DNA of 64,000 bases from JBBRRP01 sp038251425 (GTDB lineage: Bacteria; Myxococcota_A; Polyangia; Polyangiales; Polyangiaceae), in the NCBI GenBank assembly GCA_038251425.1, contig JBBSBI010000002.1:1-64000 (forward strand), in the 5' to 3' direction. The notes under the pieces are model-generated. The model was given only the letters and a program-made list of their open reading frames with translations, had not been told where the DNA came from and made no database searches. The stretch's first letter is position 1; each line of letters begins with the position of its first letter. Positions 34,247-42,098 of this stretch are shown here, one piece after another. The translations under genes and the position numbers were made by a program.

Positions 34247-35713
34247 GTGTCAGCCCCAAGATTCCTTGTAGCCGTGCTTGTCCTAGGTTTCACCGCCCGG
34301 AGCGGATTCGTAGGCGCTCAGGATGGTCCGCCCCCTGGCGTCCGCCCCCCGGCAGCACTCGTTTCGATTTCAGCTGAGAAGCTGACACTGCCAAATGGCC
34401 TTGAGGTGATTCTTCACCAAGACAAGTCGCTCCCGCGCGTGACGATCAATATTTGGTACCGCGTTGGACCTGTGAACCAACCCGAAGGGCGATCAGGATT
34501 TGCGCACCTGTTCGAACATTTGATGTTTGAAGGTTCCAAGCACGTGGGGCACCAATTCGACCACTTGCTCGAAGCCGCAGGCGCCACCAACGTGAACGGT
34601 ACCACCTCTTGGGATCGCACCAATTTCTTTGAAACGGTGCCTTCCGAGTATCTTGAGCTCGGCTTGTGGCTCGAAAGCGACAGGATGGGATTTCTCCTCG
34701 ACGCGGTTAATCAAGAGCGACTGGATGTTCAGCGCCAGGTGGTGCTCAATGAACGCCGTCAGAGTTACGAGAACGCGCCCTACGGCGCGAGCTATCTGAC
34801 ACTGATGAACGCGGTTTTCCCTGTGGGACATCCGTTTCATGATGGTGCGATTGGCTCGGAACGTGACGTCAAGCGCGCCACGCTTCCCGACGTTGACCAG
34901 TTTTTCAAAGCTTTCTATTCGCCCAGCAATGCCACACTTACCCTGGCTGGCGACTTCGACGCGCAACGCGCTAAAGCGCTGATCGGCCGCTACTTTGGGC
35001 CCCTTCAGGGCCAGGCTCCTTTGCCTCGCCCCTCCCCGCCTTGTTCCCTCGTAGAGGAGCCGGGCTGCCGCAAAGACTTCCCAGTACGGCTGCCGCCACC
35101 ACAAGCCCTCACCGTACGTGAGAGCGTCAGCTTGCCCCAAGTTGCTGTCGCCTGGGTAACGCCTGCCGCGTTCTCCGATGCGGATTTAGCTCTGGATGTT
35201 GCGACCGCGATCCTCGCCGATGGCAAAACGAGCCGCCTCTATCGCGCGTTGGTCACCGAAGCGCGAGTGGCGTCAAGCGTAACCGCTTGGTTGGATTCGA
35301 CCGCCACCGACAGCATGTTCCAGGCAAGCGCCGTCGGCACGGCCGGAGGCGATCCAGGAAAACTGGAAAAATTGCTACAACGCGAGCTCGACCGTTTGCG
35401 AAAGGAGGGCCCCACAGAAGTAGAAGTGGCACGCGCCAAACACAAGCTCTTGCTCTCCACCCTGAGCGACCTACAGAACCTGAATGGGTCAGGGGGAGAT
35501 AGCGGTCGCGCGGGAACTCTGCAACGACTGAACCACTACCTCGGAAGCCCCGCGCACCTCCAGACGTGGTTAACTCGGATGGGCAACATTTCCTCCAGCG
35601 AAATACACACCACACTCCAAAAATACCTAGGCCCCGAACACCGTGTGCTCGTGCGCACGCTGCCCAACGCCCCGAATCAGACCCCGCCCGCCGCCAAGGG
35701 AGCCGCCCAATGA
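34247..35713 (+). CDS. M16-family zinc metallopeptidase, catalytic partner
   Basis: The product is 488 residues from GTG 34247, with a signal peptide (FLVAVLVLGFTARSGFVGAQ). The inverted zinc motif HLFEH (HxxEH, His87 and His91 as ligands, Glu90 as catalyst) lies in SGFAHLFEHLMFEGS. The downstream third ligand is expected in the VVLNERRQSYENAPYG stretch. M16B enzymes such as PqqL or the mitochondrial processing peptidase type cut unfolded peptides in a closed two-half chamber. The stop overlaps the start of the next M16 gene (ATGA), so it is made with its inactive partner. Location should be periplasmic. Confidence 0.92.
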   Translation: MSAPRFLVAVLVLGFTARSGFVGAQDGPPPGVRPPAALVSISAEKLTLPNGLEVILHQDKSLPRVTINIWYRVGPVNQPEGRSGFAHLFEHLMFEGSKHVGHQFDHLLEAAGATNVNGTTSWDRTNFFETVPSEYLELGLWLESDRMGFLLDAVNQERLDVQRQVVLNERRQSYENAPYGASYLTLMNAVFPVGHPFHDGAIGSERDVKRATLPDVDQFFKAFYSPSNATLTLAGDFDAQRAKALIGRYFGPLQGQAPLPRPSPPCSLVEEPGCRKDFPVRLPPPQALTVRESVSLPQVAVAWVTPAAFSDADLALDVATAILADGKTSRLYRALVTEARVASSVTAWLDSTATDSMFQASAVGTAGGDPGKLEKLLQRELDRLRKEGPTEVEVARAKHKLLLSTLSDLQNLNGSGGDSGRAGTLQRLNHYLGSPAHLQTWLTRMGNISSSEIHTTLQKYLGPEHRVLVRTLPNAPNQTPPAAKGAAQ

Positions 35714-37233
35714 GAGCACGTATCGCGACAACACTGAGCGCCGTTGCCCTGCTGCTCGCGCCCAGTTGCGCGCCGGTAAAATCGGCAAAAAGCCCCTCAC
35801 AAAAGCCGCCGTCAACGTCAACTTCCGCACCCAAAGACCCTGCAGCTTGGAGACTAGAAATTCCCACGCCCGGGATCAAATCCTCACTCAGCTTCCCTAC
35901 TCCTCGCCTACAGACGCTTGAGAACGGCCTCCGGCTCTATTCGCTGCCGACCCAAGCCAGCACGCTCTCGCTCAGCGTCGTGATTCGACACGATGTCCAA
36001 ATCCTCCCGAATGACAAGCCTGGTCTCGCTGCGCTCACCGCACGCATGCTCACCGAAGGCACGACGCTTCATCCGGATCTCAAATTGGCCGAAGCGATCG
36101 AGGCACTCGGCACTGACTTCGCCGTTGACACGGGTCGAGACGGCACCACCCTCAGCATTGAGGCACTCCCGGCCGATCTCGATGCGGCCCTCGCGCTGCT
36201 CGCGGAAGTCGCCATAAAGCCGGCATTTTCCGGAAAAACGTTCGACCGGGTTCGTGCGCAGTGGGTCGACAACGTGCGAGAATCACTTCAAGATCCACGC
36301 TCGCTGTCGAGCATCATTGGGTTTGAAGCACTGCTCGGCAAAGGGCTTGGCGCACCGGTTCACGGCTACCCTGAAGCCCTCCTTCATTACACGGTAAAAG
36401 ATATTGTGCGCTGCCACTCCGCAGTCTATCTGCCCGGCAATGCTAGCCTGAATGTGGTGGGTGATTTTGATCCGACCACACTGACCAAGCTGGTGCAGAA
36501 ACATTTTGGTGGCTGGCGGAAACAGGCCGACTCGCCGCGACCTCTACTGCCAACCCTGCCAGCTGCAACGGGAACGCGAGTACTCCTGCTGGACCGTCCG
36601 GGCTCGCCCCAGAGTGCCATCTTCGTTGCCCACCAGCTGCCTGCGCGGGGAGCTCCGGGCTACCCTGAACGAGAGCTCTTGGTCACGGCTTTTGGTGGCC
36701 TTTTCACGTCGCGCCTGAACCAAAATCTCCGCGAAAATAAGGCTTACACTTACGGAGCTTTTGGCAACTACCTAGCAACCCGCCATTTCGGAGCACTCGC
36801 GATCTCCACCAGTGTAGAGACCAAGTTCACAGCGGATGCGGTGCGTGAAATCGTTCGGGAGGTTTCCGATTTGGGTCTGCCCACGACACCACGCCCACTC
36901 GTTTCAGATGAGGTGGATCGAGCCCGAGCCGATATCGTGCATTCGTTGGTCGAGCACCTGGGTCACACTAACCGCATCGCGGCGGATTTGGTTCAGCTCT
37001 TCGTTCATGATCTACCGTTGGATCAACTGGCGAAGCTAGCCGCAGAAATTCAAGCCATTCCACTCGACGCTCTCCGCCACGCCGCAACTGAGTTCATCAC
37101 TCCCAAGACGCTGACCATCGCCATAGTCGGCGACGCCGCCAGCATCCGCCCTGGGCTGAAAGCACTTGGTTACCCGGTCGAAGATGTCCAAAAGCTCGGC
37201 GATGGGGAAAGCCCACAAACAGCCCCAATGTAA
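35710..37233 (+). CDS. M16-family peptidase-like lipoprotein, non-catalytic partner
   Basis: From ATG 35710 the product is 507 residues. A lipoprotein signal (TLSAVALLLAPSCAP, lipobox near APSC) is followed by a Ser/Pro linker and two M16-type domains: GLAALTARMLTEGTTLHPD, LPGNASLNVVGDFDPTTL, and LVTAFGGLFTSRLNQNLREN with AYTYGAF. At the position of the zinc motif it has TARML, with no His or Glu, so it cannot bind the catalytic zinc. It should serve as the substrate-binding half of a heterodimer with the preceding gene, anchored to a membrane by its lipid. The upstream extension of the frame to 35566 lies inside the partner gene and is rejected. Confidence 0.9.
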   Translation: MRARIATTLSAVALLLAPSCAPVKSAKSPSQKPPSTSTSAPKDPAAWRLEIPTPGIKSSLSFPTPRLQTLENGLRLYSLPTQASTLSLSVVIRHDVQILPNDKPGLAALTARMLTEGTTLHPDLKLAEAIEALGTDFAVDTGRDGTTLSIEALPADLDAALALLAEVAIKPAFSGKTFDRVRAQWVDNVRESLQDPRSLSSIIGFEALLGKGLGAPVHGYPEALLHYTVKDIVRCHSAVYLPGNASLNVVGDFDPTTLTKLVQKHFGGWRKQADSPRPLLPTLPAATGTRVLLLDRPGSPQSAIFVAHQLPARGAPGYPERELLVTAFGGLFTSRLNQNLRENKAYTYGAFGNYLATRHFGALAISTSVETKFTADAVREIVREVSDLGLPTTPRPLVSDEVDRARADIVHSLVEHLGHTNRIAADLVQLFVHDLPLDQLAKLAAEIQAIPLDALRHAATEFITPKTLTIAIVGDAASIRPGLKALGYPVEDVQKLGDGESPQTAPM

Positions 37234-37308
37234 GCTGAGTGTCCGCTCGAAACGCCCGCTCGAAACGGGAGTGGAGCCACACTAGAAGCTGAAGCATACT
37301 AGCCCGAC

Positions 37309-39309
37309 TTGGATTCGCCGACTGTTTTGGTTGTTGATGATGACGCGGTGACTCAGACACACCTCGTCGAAGTCCTGCAATCAGCTGGCATTTCCTGCAC
37401 TACCGTTGATTCCGGCACCGCCGCGCTGGCTTGGCTCGCTGCGCACGACCCTTCGCTCATCCTTTTGGACCTCGTGATGCCAGATGCCGACGGCTACAAG
37501 GTACTGAGCCACGTCCGAAAAATAGCCCGCTTTGACGCGGTGCCTGTCGTCATGGTGACAGGAACTCATTCGGAAGCGGTCGTGGAACGCGTTTTCAGCG
37601 CTGGCGCTGACGATTTCATCCAGAAACCATTTAGCCGGGTTGAGCTGTTAGCGCGTGTGAAAGGTCTCTTGCGGTCGCGGGATTATCTGCTGCGCATCCG
37701 GCGCAGAGAGGTGTCTCAAAGCACGGTACTTAGGCTCTCTCAGGTTCTGGCTTCGACTCCCGATGTGCGCGTCGCCCTCAACATCGTAGTCGACGAGCTC
37801 GCGCGCTTGATGCGCGTGGATCGCGCAAGCATCATTCTCTTTGCTGAACCTGGAACGGGTCACGTGGTGGCCAGCAACGACGACTCGGGCATCGTCGATC
37901 GCCCCATCGCGCTTCACGACTATCCCGAAGTGGCGGAGGTGCTCGAAAGCGGGCTTTCGCTCGTGCTTCCCGACACACATGTCCACGAGCTGCTCGCGGG
38001 CGTGCGTGCTTCTGGAAAACGTTTGCCGTTTCGCAGCTCTGCCCTGTTTCCAATCTTGTTCGAGCGGGAGCCGATGGGTGCCATCTTTTTGCGTGCCAAG
38101 GAGCTGAGCGTATTCGACGATTATGAGCTGTCGCTCGCCAATACGATCGCCAACGCGACAGCCATTACTTTGAAGAACGCACGCGTGGTCCAGTCGCTCC
38201 GAGACGCCACCCGATTGAGCACCACCGCGCGTGCCGAGGCGGAAAGGCGCGTCCAACTCTTCCAACGCTACGCTGATTTCTTTGAAAGCTCGGCGGACGG
38301 CATTGTGGTCACAAGCCGCAGTGGTCAGATCTTGTTCACCAACCCGCGCGCTCGGGAAATCACCGGATTTTCAGAAATGCGGCTGGTGAACATGACGCTT
38401 TCAGATCTGTTTTTGCCGGGCCACGATCAACGCACTGAACGACTGCTGAAGGGGTTCGCCGAGGGGATTTACCCGAGAGCAGTGGATATCACGATTCGTA
38501 CCCAGGCGGACGAGTCCATGGTCGTTAACGTCTCTTTCAGCTCGGTGATGCATGAAGAAAATGCAATCCTGCTGAGCTTCCGCGATGTGACTCAAGAGCG
38601 ACACACGGCCGTCGAACTCAAACAAACCAAAGAATTTTTGGAACGAGTGATCGACAGCTCGGTGGACGGCATCGTATCGGCGGACCTAAACGGGACGGTG
38701 TTGCTCTTTAATCGCGCCGCAGAACGTATCTTTCAGTATTCAGCGAACAGAGTGATCGGCAAGCTCCAGGTCGAAACCCTGTACCCCGAGGGAGTCGCGC
38801 GCCAGATCATGCGGAGCATCCGCGATCCAGACGTCAACGGGTACGGACGCTTGGAGGATCAACGCGTTGATATGCTGAATGCGAATGGCGACGTCGTGCC
38901 CGTGATTCTCTCGGCGTCGCTGGTGATCGATAACGGCAAACCCATCGGCTCGGTGGGCATCTTCACGGATATTCGCGATCGCCTGCGGATGGAGGAAAGC
39001 CTCAAGCGGGCCGAAGATGAGCTGCATGCGCGTGAAAAGCATGCCATCTTGGCCGAGCTGGCTGGCGCCGCTGCCCACGAACTCAATCAGCCCCTCACGA
39101 GTGTGATTGGCTACGCAGAGCTTCTACGCCGACAGCTCACCGGGGATGAGAAGCTCGCCAATGCCGCCAACATCATCATCTCGGAAGCGGAGCGAATGGC
39201 GGAAATCGTGCGTAAAGTAGGCAACATCACGCGCTACGAAACCAAATCCTACGTTGGCAGCGCCAAGATACTGGACTTAGAAAAAGCGAGCGACAGCTCG
39301 GAGGGATGA
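37309..39309 (+). CDS. REC-GAF-PAS-PAS-HisKA signalling protein without an ATPase domain
   Basis: The product is 666 residues from TTG 37309 (MDSPTVLVVDDDA). REC (1-120) has the phospho-acceptor Asp in LILLDLVMPDADGY and KP in FIQKPFS. GAF spans about 145-300 (LNIVVDELARLMRVDRASII). PAS1 (about 325-430) starts FESSADGIVVTSRSG; PAS2 (about 450-560) starts VIDSSVDGIVSADLNG. A HisKA helix with the phospho-acceptor His (AAAHELNQPLTSVIGYAELL) is near 590. The chain then ends about 60 residues later, with no N, G1 or G2 box, so no HATPase domain. It could be a phosphate receiver or scaffold. Its 3' end overlaps the convergent anti-sigma-like gene by 61 bases. Confidence 0.88.
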   Translation: MDSPTVLVVDDDAVTQTHLVEVLQSAGISCTTVDSGTAALAWLAAHDPSLILLDLVMPDADGYKVLSHVRKIARFDAVPVVMVTGTHSEAVVERVFSAGADDFIQKPFSRVELLARVKGLLRSRDYLLRIRRREVSQSTVLRLSQVLASTPDVRVALNIVVDELARLMRVDRASIILFAEPGTGHVVASNDDSGIVDRPIALHDYPEVAEVLESGLSLVLPDTHVHELLAGVRASGKRLPFRSSALFPILFEREPMGAIFLRAKELSVFDDYELSLANTIANATAITLKNARVVQSLRDATRLSTTARAEAERRVQLFQRYADFFESSADGIVVTSRSGQILFTNPRAREITGFSEMRLVNMTLSDLFLPGHDQRTERLLKGFAEGIYPRAVDITIRTQADESMVVNVSFSSVMHEENAILLSFRDVTQERHTAVELKQTKEFLERVIDSSVDGIVSADLNGTVLLFNRAAERIFQYSANRVIGKLQVETLYPEGVARQIMRSIRDPDVNGYGRLEDQRVDMLNANGDVVPVILSASLVIDNGKPIGSVGIFTDIRDRLRMEESLKRAEDELHAREKHAILAELAGAAAHELNQPLTSVIGYAELLRRQLTGDEKLANAANIIISEAERMAEIVRKVGNITRYETKSYVGSAKILDLEKASDSSEG

Positions 39310-39542
39310 CTCGGTCTTTCGGAGATCCCACCAAGTTGAGCCATGATGGCGTCCGCCAGATCAGCGCTCCGGCTCCGCTCATTTGCCCAAGTGTTGAGTG
39401 CCTCTCGAGTTTGTTGGAGGCGTTTCAGATGAGCCCGCGCAAAGGGATCTCGTCCCAGGCGCTCGTTCACGGAGACCTGTTGCGCGCAACTGAGCTCGCC
39501 ATCATGGAAACGCACCAGCACTTCGCCAAACCTTGGCTTCAT
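39249..39542 (-). CDS. Putative anti-sigma factor (zinc-less)
   Basis: The product is 97 residues. The N-terminal pattern (LVRFHDGELSCAQQVSVNERLGRDPFARAHL) resembles the start of anti-sigma domains (LxxYxDGELxxxxxxxVxxxLxxD). Only one Cys is present and the zinc-binding HxxxCxxC is absent, so it would be a zinc-independent anti-sigma domain. No membrane segment is visible, unlike many ECF partners. Its ATG overlaps the sigma factor stop (ATGA at 39539-39542), the classic sigma/anti-sigma coupling, which is the main evidence. Its 3' end runs into the convergent HisKA gene. Confidence 0.6.
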   Translation of the reverse strand: MKPRFGEVLVRFHDGELSCAQQVSVNERLGRDPFARAHLKRLQQTREALNTWANERSRSADLADAIMAQLGGISERPSHPSELSLAFSKSSILALPT

Positions 39543-40333
39543 CCGTCCCGCGCCTCGACCAGCCTTCCGTCAATCTGCTCGGAATAGAAGGAAGCCAGCG
39601 CGCGCTGCAACTTCTGCCGGGCATGAAACAGCCGACTCATCACCGTGCCCTTGGACACGTTCATCGCACACGCCATTTCCTCATAGCTCAACCCCTCCAA
39701 TTCCCGCATCACGATCGCGGCACGGTGATACACCGGCAGCTCATCCAAAGCCTGCTGCACACGCAACGCGATCTCCTGGCGTCGAATCGCCTCGAACGGC
39801 TGCGCACCCGGGAGCTGAGCCAAGAGAACGGGAAATCTTTCTAACGAGCTTTCCATGCCTTCCTCAAAAGGTGTCTCGCGCCGAAGCGGCTTGCGCATCA
39901 GATCGATCGAAAGGTTCGTTACGATGCGATAGAGCCAGGTAAAAAAACTTGAGCTGCCATTGAAGCGAGCCAACCCTCGGTGCACGCGGAGGAACGCTTC
40001 CTGGACGATTTCACGTGCGTTTTGCTCATCCCGGACCAGGCCCAGGGCGATGGCGTACGCGCGCCCCTGGTGCCGCTCGATGAGGGAGCGAAATGCAGCT
40101 TTGTTGCCAGTTCTTGCTAGTTCCACAAGCTCGCGATCCTTCTTGAGCTCAACCTCTGAACTCTGGGGTTTGGACGGACGCGGCGCTGATTGATTCAGCC
40201 CCCGGACATTTTGGTCGTGGTTTGGCAGATTCGACGAATGGGCGGGCCGAACTGGCACCGCCTCGTAAGGAGATTCGAGCGAACAGCAGCCGTGCAGAAG
40301 CGTTGCAGCCATTACCGCAATGCTACGAAGCAC
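39539..40333 (-). CDS. ECF-type RNA polymerase sigma factor (sigma-70 family)
   Basis: The frame gives up to 264 residues from GTG 40333. Region 2 (about 70-145) has FRSLIERHQGRAYAIALGLV, DEQNAREIVQEAFLRVHRGL and FFTWLYRIVTNLSIDLMR. Region 4 (about 190-250) has LDELPVYHRAAIVMRELEGL and YEEMACAMNVSKGTVMSRLF, a clear -35-binding helix-turn-helix. There is no region 1 or 3, as in ECF (group 4) factors. The first 65 residues are Pro/Ser-rich and do not look like sigma sequence, so the true start may lie further in. It is coupled to a putative anti-sigma gene. It would direct a small stress or envelope regulon. Confidence 0.9.
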   Translation of the reverse strand: MLRSIAVMAATLLHGCCSLESPYEAVPVRPAHSSNLPNHDQNVRGLNQSAPRPSKPQSSEVELKKDRELVELARTGNKAAFRSLIERHQGRAYAIALGLVRDEQNAREIVQEAFLRVHRGLARFNGSSSFFTWLYRIVTNLSIDLMRKPLRRETPFEEGMESSLERFPVLLAQLPGAQPFEAIRRQEIALRVQQALDELPVYHRAAIVMRELEGLSYEEMACAMNVSKGTVMSRLFHARQKLQRALASFYSEQIDGRLVEARDG

Positions 40334-40386
40334 CCCCCGCGAATCCCCCCTTTCAGAAACGCTACCTAGAATCGGCTTGACCGGAA

Positions 40387-40707
40387 CTAGGCCTGACCGG
40401 CTCGCTTGGCCAAGGCATCAGTCAAGCGGCACTTGAGCTCATAAATCGTCTGCTCTAGCAAACGTTCCTCCTCACCAGTCAGGTTGCCGCGAGTCTTCTC
40501 TTGGAGGAGCAGCAGCAAATCGATCGACTGCTTCGCCATGGCAAGATTTCTCACCGTCTCATCGTCCGTAGGACCGGGCGCGTCGCCGAAATGGACTTGG
40601 GCAGAGTGGCTCAGCGACAGAATGAAGGTCGCCAGATCGATTGCGGGCAATGGCTCTTCAGCACCTTCGTGGTCCACGCCAGAACCAGAGCGCGGCTCTC
40701 CACTCAT
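40387..40707 (-). CDS. DUF1844 family protein
   Basis: The product is 106 residues with the DUF1844 core: IDLATFILSLSHSAQVHFGD, AMAKQSIDLLLLLQEKTRGNL and TIYELKCRLTDAL. The family is small, helical, cytosolic and of unknown function, and is found in many delta-proteobacterial groups and Acidobacteria. ATG 40707 overlaps the stop of the upstream acidic-tail gene (ATGA), and it ends 53 bases before the ECF sigma gene on the same strand, so all may be one transcript. Confidence 0.85.
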   Translation of the reverse strand: MSGEPRSGSGVDHEGAEEPLPAIDLATFILSLSHSAQVHFGDAPGPTDDETVRNLAMAKQSIDLLLLLQEKTRGNLTGEEERLLEQTIYELKCRLTDALAKRAGQA

Positions 40708-41078
40708 TCATCTACCTTTTTTGCTTCTCCCGTGTCTTCGGCCTCCTCTTCATTGTCCCCCTCTTCATCGTCCTCGTCGTCCTTGTCGTCCTCATCTTCT
40801 TCGTCGTCTTCATCCTCTTCGACATCCTCTTCGACGCTCGACGTGGATGCGGCCGATGCTCGTGATCCGATTTGCGCGACGGATCGGAGTTCGGGAGTTG
40901 AAAGGGCCTCGGCAGACAGCAGCGCTGGCTGCGGAAAAGGGATTTCTTCCGCCTGGTCGGCGATATCCTTCAGAGCCTCTAAGTGCGTTGCGACAGCCTC
41001 CGGCGTGAGTGCGCCCCGACGGAGTTGGCGATCGCGAACTCGTACATCGAATTTGGCTAGGTCCATCTGATCTCTCAT
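40704..41078 (-). CDS. Hypothetical protein with a long acidic tail
   Basis: The product is 124 residues. The N-terminal half is a small helical domain (DLAKFDVRVRDRQLRRGALT, VATHLEALKDIADQAEEIPF). From about residue 82 to 115 it is nearly all Asp/Glu (EEDVEEDEDDEEDEDDKDDE), coded by repetitive GAC/GAG triplets. Acidic tails can mimic DNA or bind basic proteins; here no partner is known. It is coupled by a 4-base overlap to the DUF1844 gene and follows the FKBP gene by 23 bases. Confidence 0.72.
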   Translation of the reverse strand: MRDQMDLAKFDVRVRDRQLRRGALTPEAVATHLEALKDIADQAEEIPFPQPALLSAEALSTPELRSVAQIGSRASAASTSSVEEDVEEDEDDEEDEDDKDDEDDEEGDNEEEAEDTGEAKKVDE

Positions 41079-41101
41079 TTTTAGCTCCTTGACCCCTCCT
41101 C

Positions 41102-41665
41102 CTAGCGTCTTCCGGCCCCGCGAAGCAAGCGGCCTGGCGGGATCAGTCTCGGCTCGGGGTCCTCCTCGGCCAACTCCGCTTGGGCGGCCTCTAATTCTTC
41201 CGCGGAGGCTGGGCGCACCTCATCGACTTCTGCCTCAATGCGGATTTCCTGCCCTGCCAGAGGGTGATTCGTGTCCAGCACGGCCACGTCTTCCGTGAGC
41301 TCCAGGATGCCAAGCAGGAGCACGCTGCCATCTTCAGCTTCCGCATCAAAGCGATCACCCACCTCGGCATCCGCTGGGAGCTCGGCGCGCTCAACCTCGA
41401 TCACGCGTTCCGGATCACGCCGACCGAATGCATCCTCTGGCTTAAGAATTGCGCTCTTGGTTTGGCCTTTGGAGGCGCCCGCCAGCGCCGCTTCAACCAC
41501 CTGGGGCAGCTGTCCGTAGCCAAATAGAAAGCCGAGGCCTTCAGGCACAGAAGTGGCGACTTCCTCGCCGTCGGCGTCATAAAGCGTGTAGCTGATGATC
41601 ACATACGTGTCGGGCCCAACCTGGAACTCAGGTTGATGCGCGGTGCGGGGCAGGCGAGGCGGCAT
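41102..41665 (-). CDS. FKBP-type peptidyl-prolyl isomerase, SlyD-like
   Basis: From ATG 41665 the product is 187 residues. It has the SlyD layout: an FKBP half (YVIISYTLYDADGEEVATS, LGFLFGYGQLPQVVEAALAG), an inserted IF chaperone domain (AILKPEDAFGRRDPERVIEV through LLLGILELTEDVAVLD), and the return strand NHPLAGQEIRIEAEVDEVRP. SlyD proteins isomerise prolyl bonds and bind unfolded chains in the cytosol. There is no His-rich metal tail; the C-terminus is acidic then basic (EEDPEPRLIPPGRLLRG). The frame is open to 42001, but the upstream part overlaps a separate gene in another frame, so ATG 41665 is chosen. Confidence 0.9.
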   Translation of the reverse strand: MPPRLPRTAHQPEFQVGPDTYVIISYTLYDADGEEVATSVPEGLGFLFGYGQLPQVVEAALAGASKGQTKSAILKPEDAFGRRDPERVIEVERAELPADAEVGDRFDAEAEDGSVLLLGILELTEDVAVLDTNHPLAGQEIRIEAEVDEVRPASAEELEAAQAELAEEDPEPRLIPPGRLLRGAGRR

Positions 41666-41688
41666 AGCGGATTTGGCGGGAGAGGGAA

Positions 41689-41943
41689 CTACAACCGGGC
41701 GGGATTGGCAACTTGGGTAACCAACAAAACTGTGAGCGCCAACTCCATTTCCTCGGAGCTTGGCACACGAGATTTGCGTGCCAATTCGGTTTTGAAGGCT
41801 CCCAAGCGTGCCCCGAACAACCGAAAGCGTTGGCGCTCTTCCGGATCCGATTCGCTGGCAACGAAGCGCGCCACAATCAGCCGCAGCTCCGCAAGGTCCT
41901 GGTCGATAAGCGGGGCCAAATGGGCAGCCAGGGGGTGCGACAT
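41689..41943 (-). CDS. Small hypothetical protein (84 aa)
   Basis: The product is 84 residues from ATG 41943, mostly alpha-helical and charged: LAPLIDQDLAELRLIVARFV, SDPEERQRFRLFGARLGAF, SSEEMELALTVLLVTQV. It has no cysteine, signal peptide or membrane helix. It precedes the SlyD-like gene by 23 bases on the same strand. No family was recognised. The coherent composition in this frame, compared with the poor composition of the overlapping extension of the FKBP frame, supports it as real. Confidence 0.6.
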   Translation of the reverse strand: MSHPLAAHLAPLIDQDLAELRLIVARFVASESDPEERQRFRLFGARLGAFKTELARKSRVPSSEEMELALTVLLVTQVANPARL

Positions 41944-42098
41944 CGCCGAAGGCTAGCACGCACTCGGTTTCCTCGACGAGCTTCTCCCGACGCTGCGCCA
42001 CAACAGCGTGCCAACGCCACGGGCCTTTTGGACTTGCTTCGCAAAGGGGGGCTGACCATTCTCGGAAGGTGGTCAGCTGGTTCGCCGTTTGTCGCCCG

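Noticed and set aside
33867..34259. Minus-strand frame of 130 codons across the palindrome region
   Set aside because: Mixed low-quality composition and no family resemblance; the palindromes would be inside it without reason.
35566..35709. Upstream extension of the inactive M16 gene
   Set aside because: It lies inside the catalytic M16 gene and precedes a clear signal peptide with ATGA coupling.
41666..42001. N-terminal extension of the SlyD-like frame
   Set aside because: It overlaps the coherent 84-residue gene in another frame and does not look like FKBP sequence.
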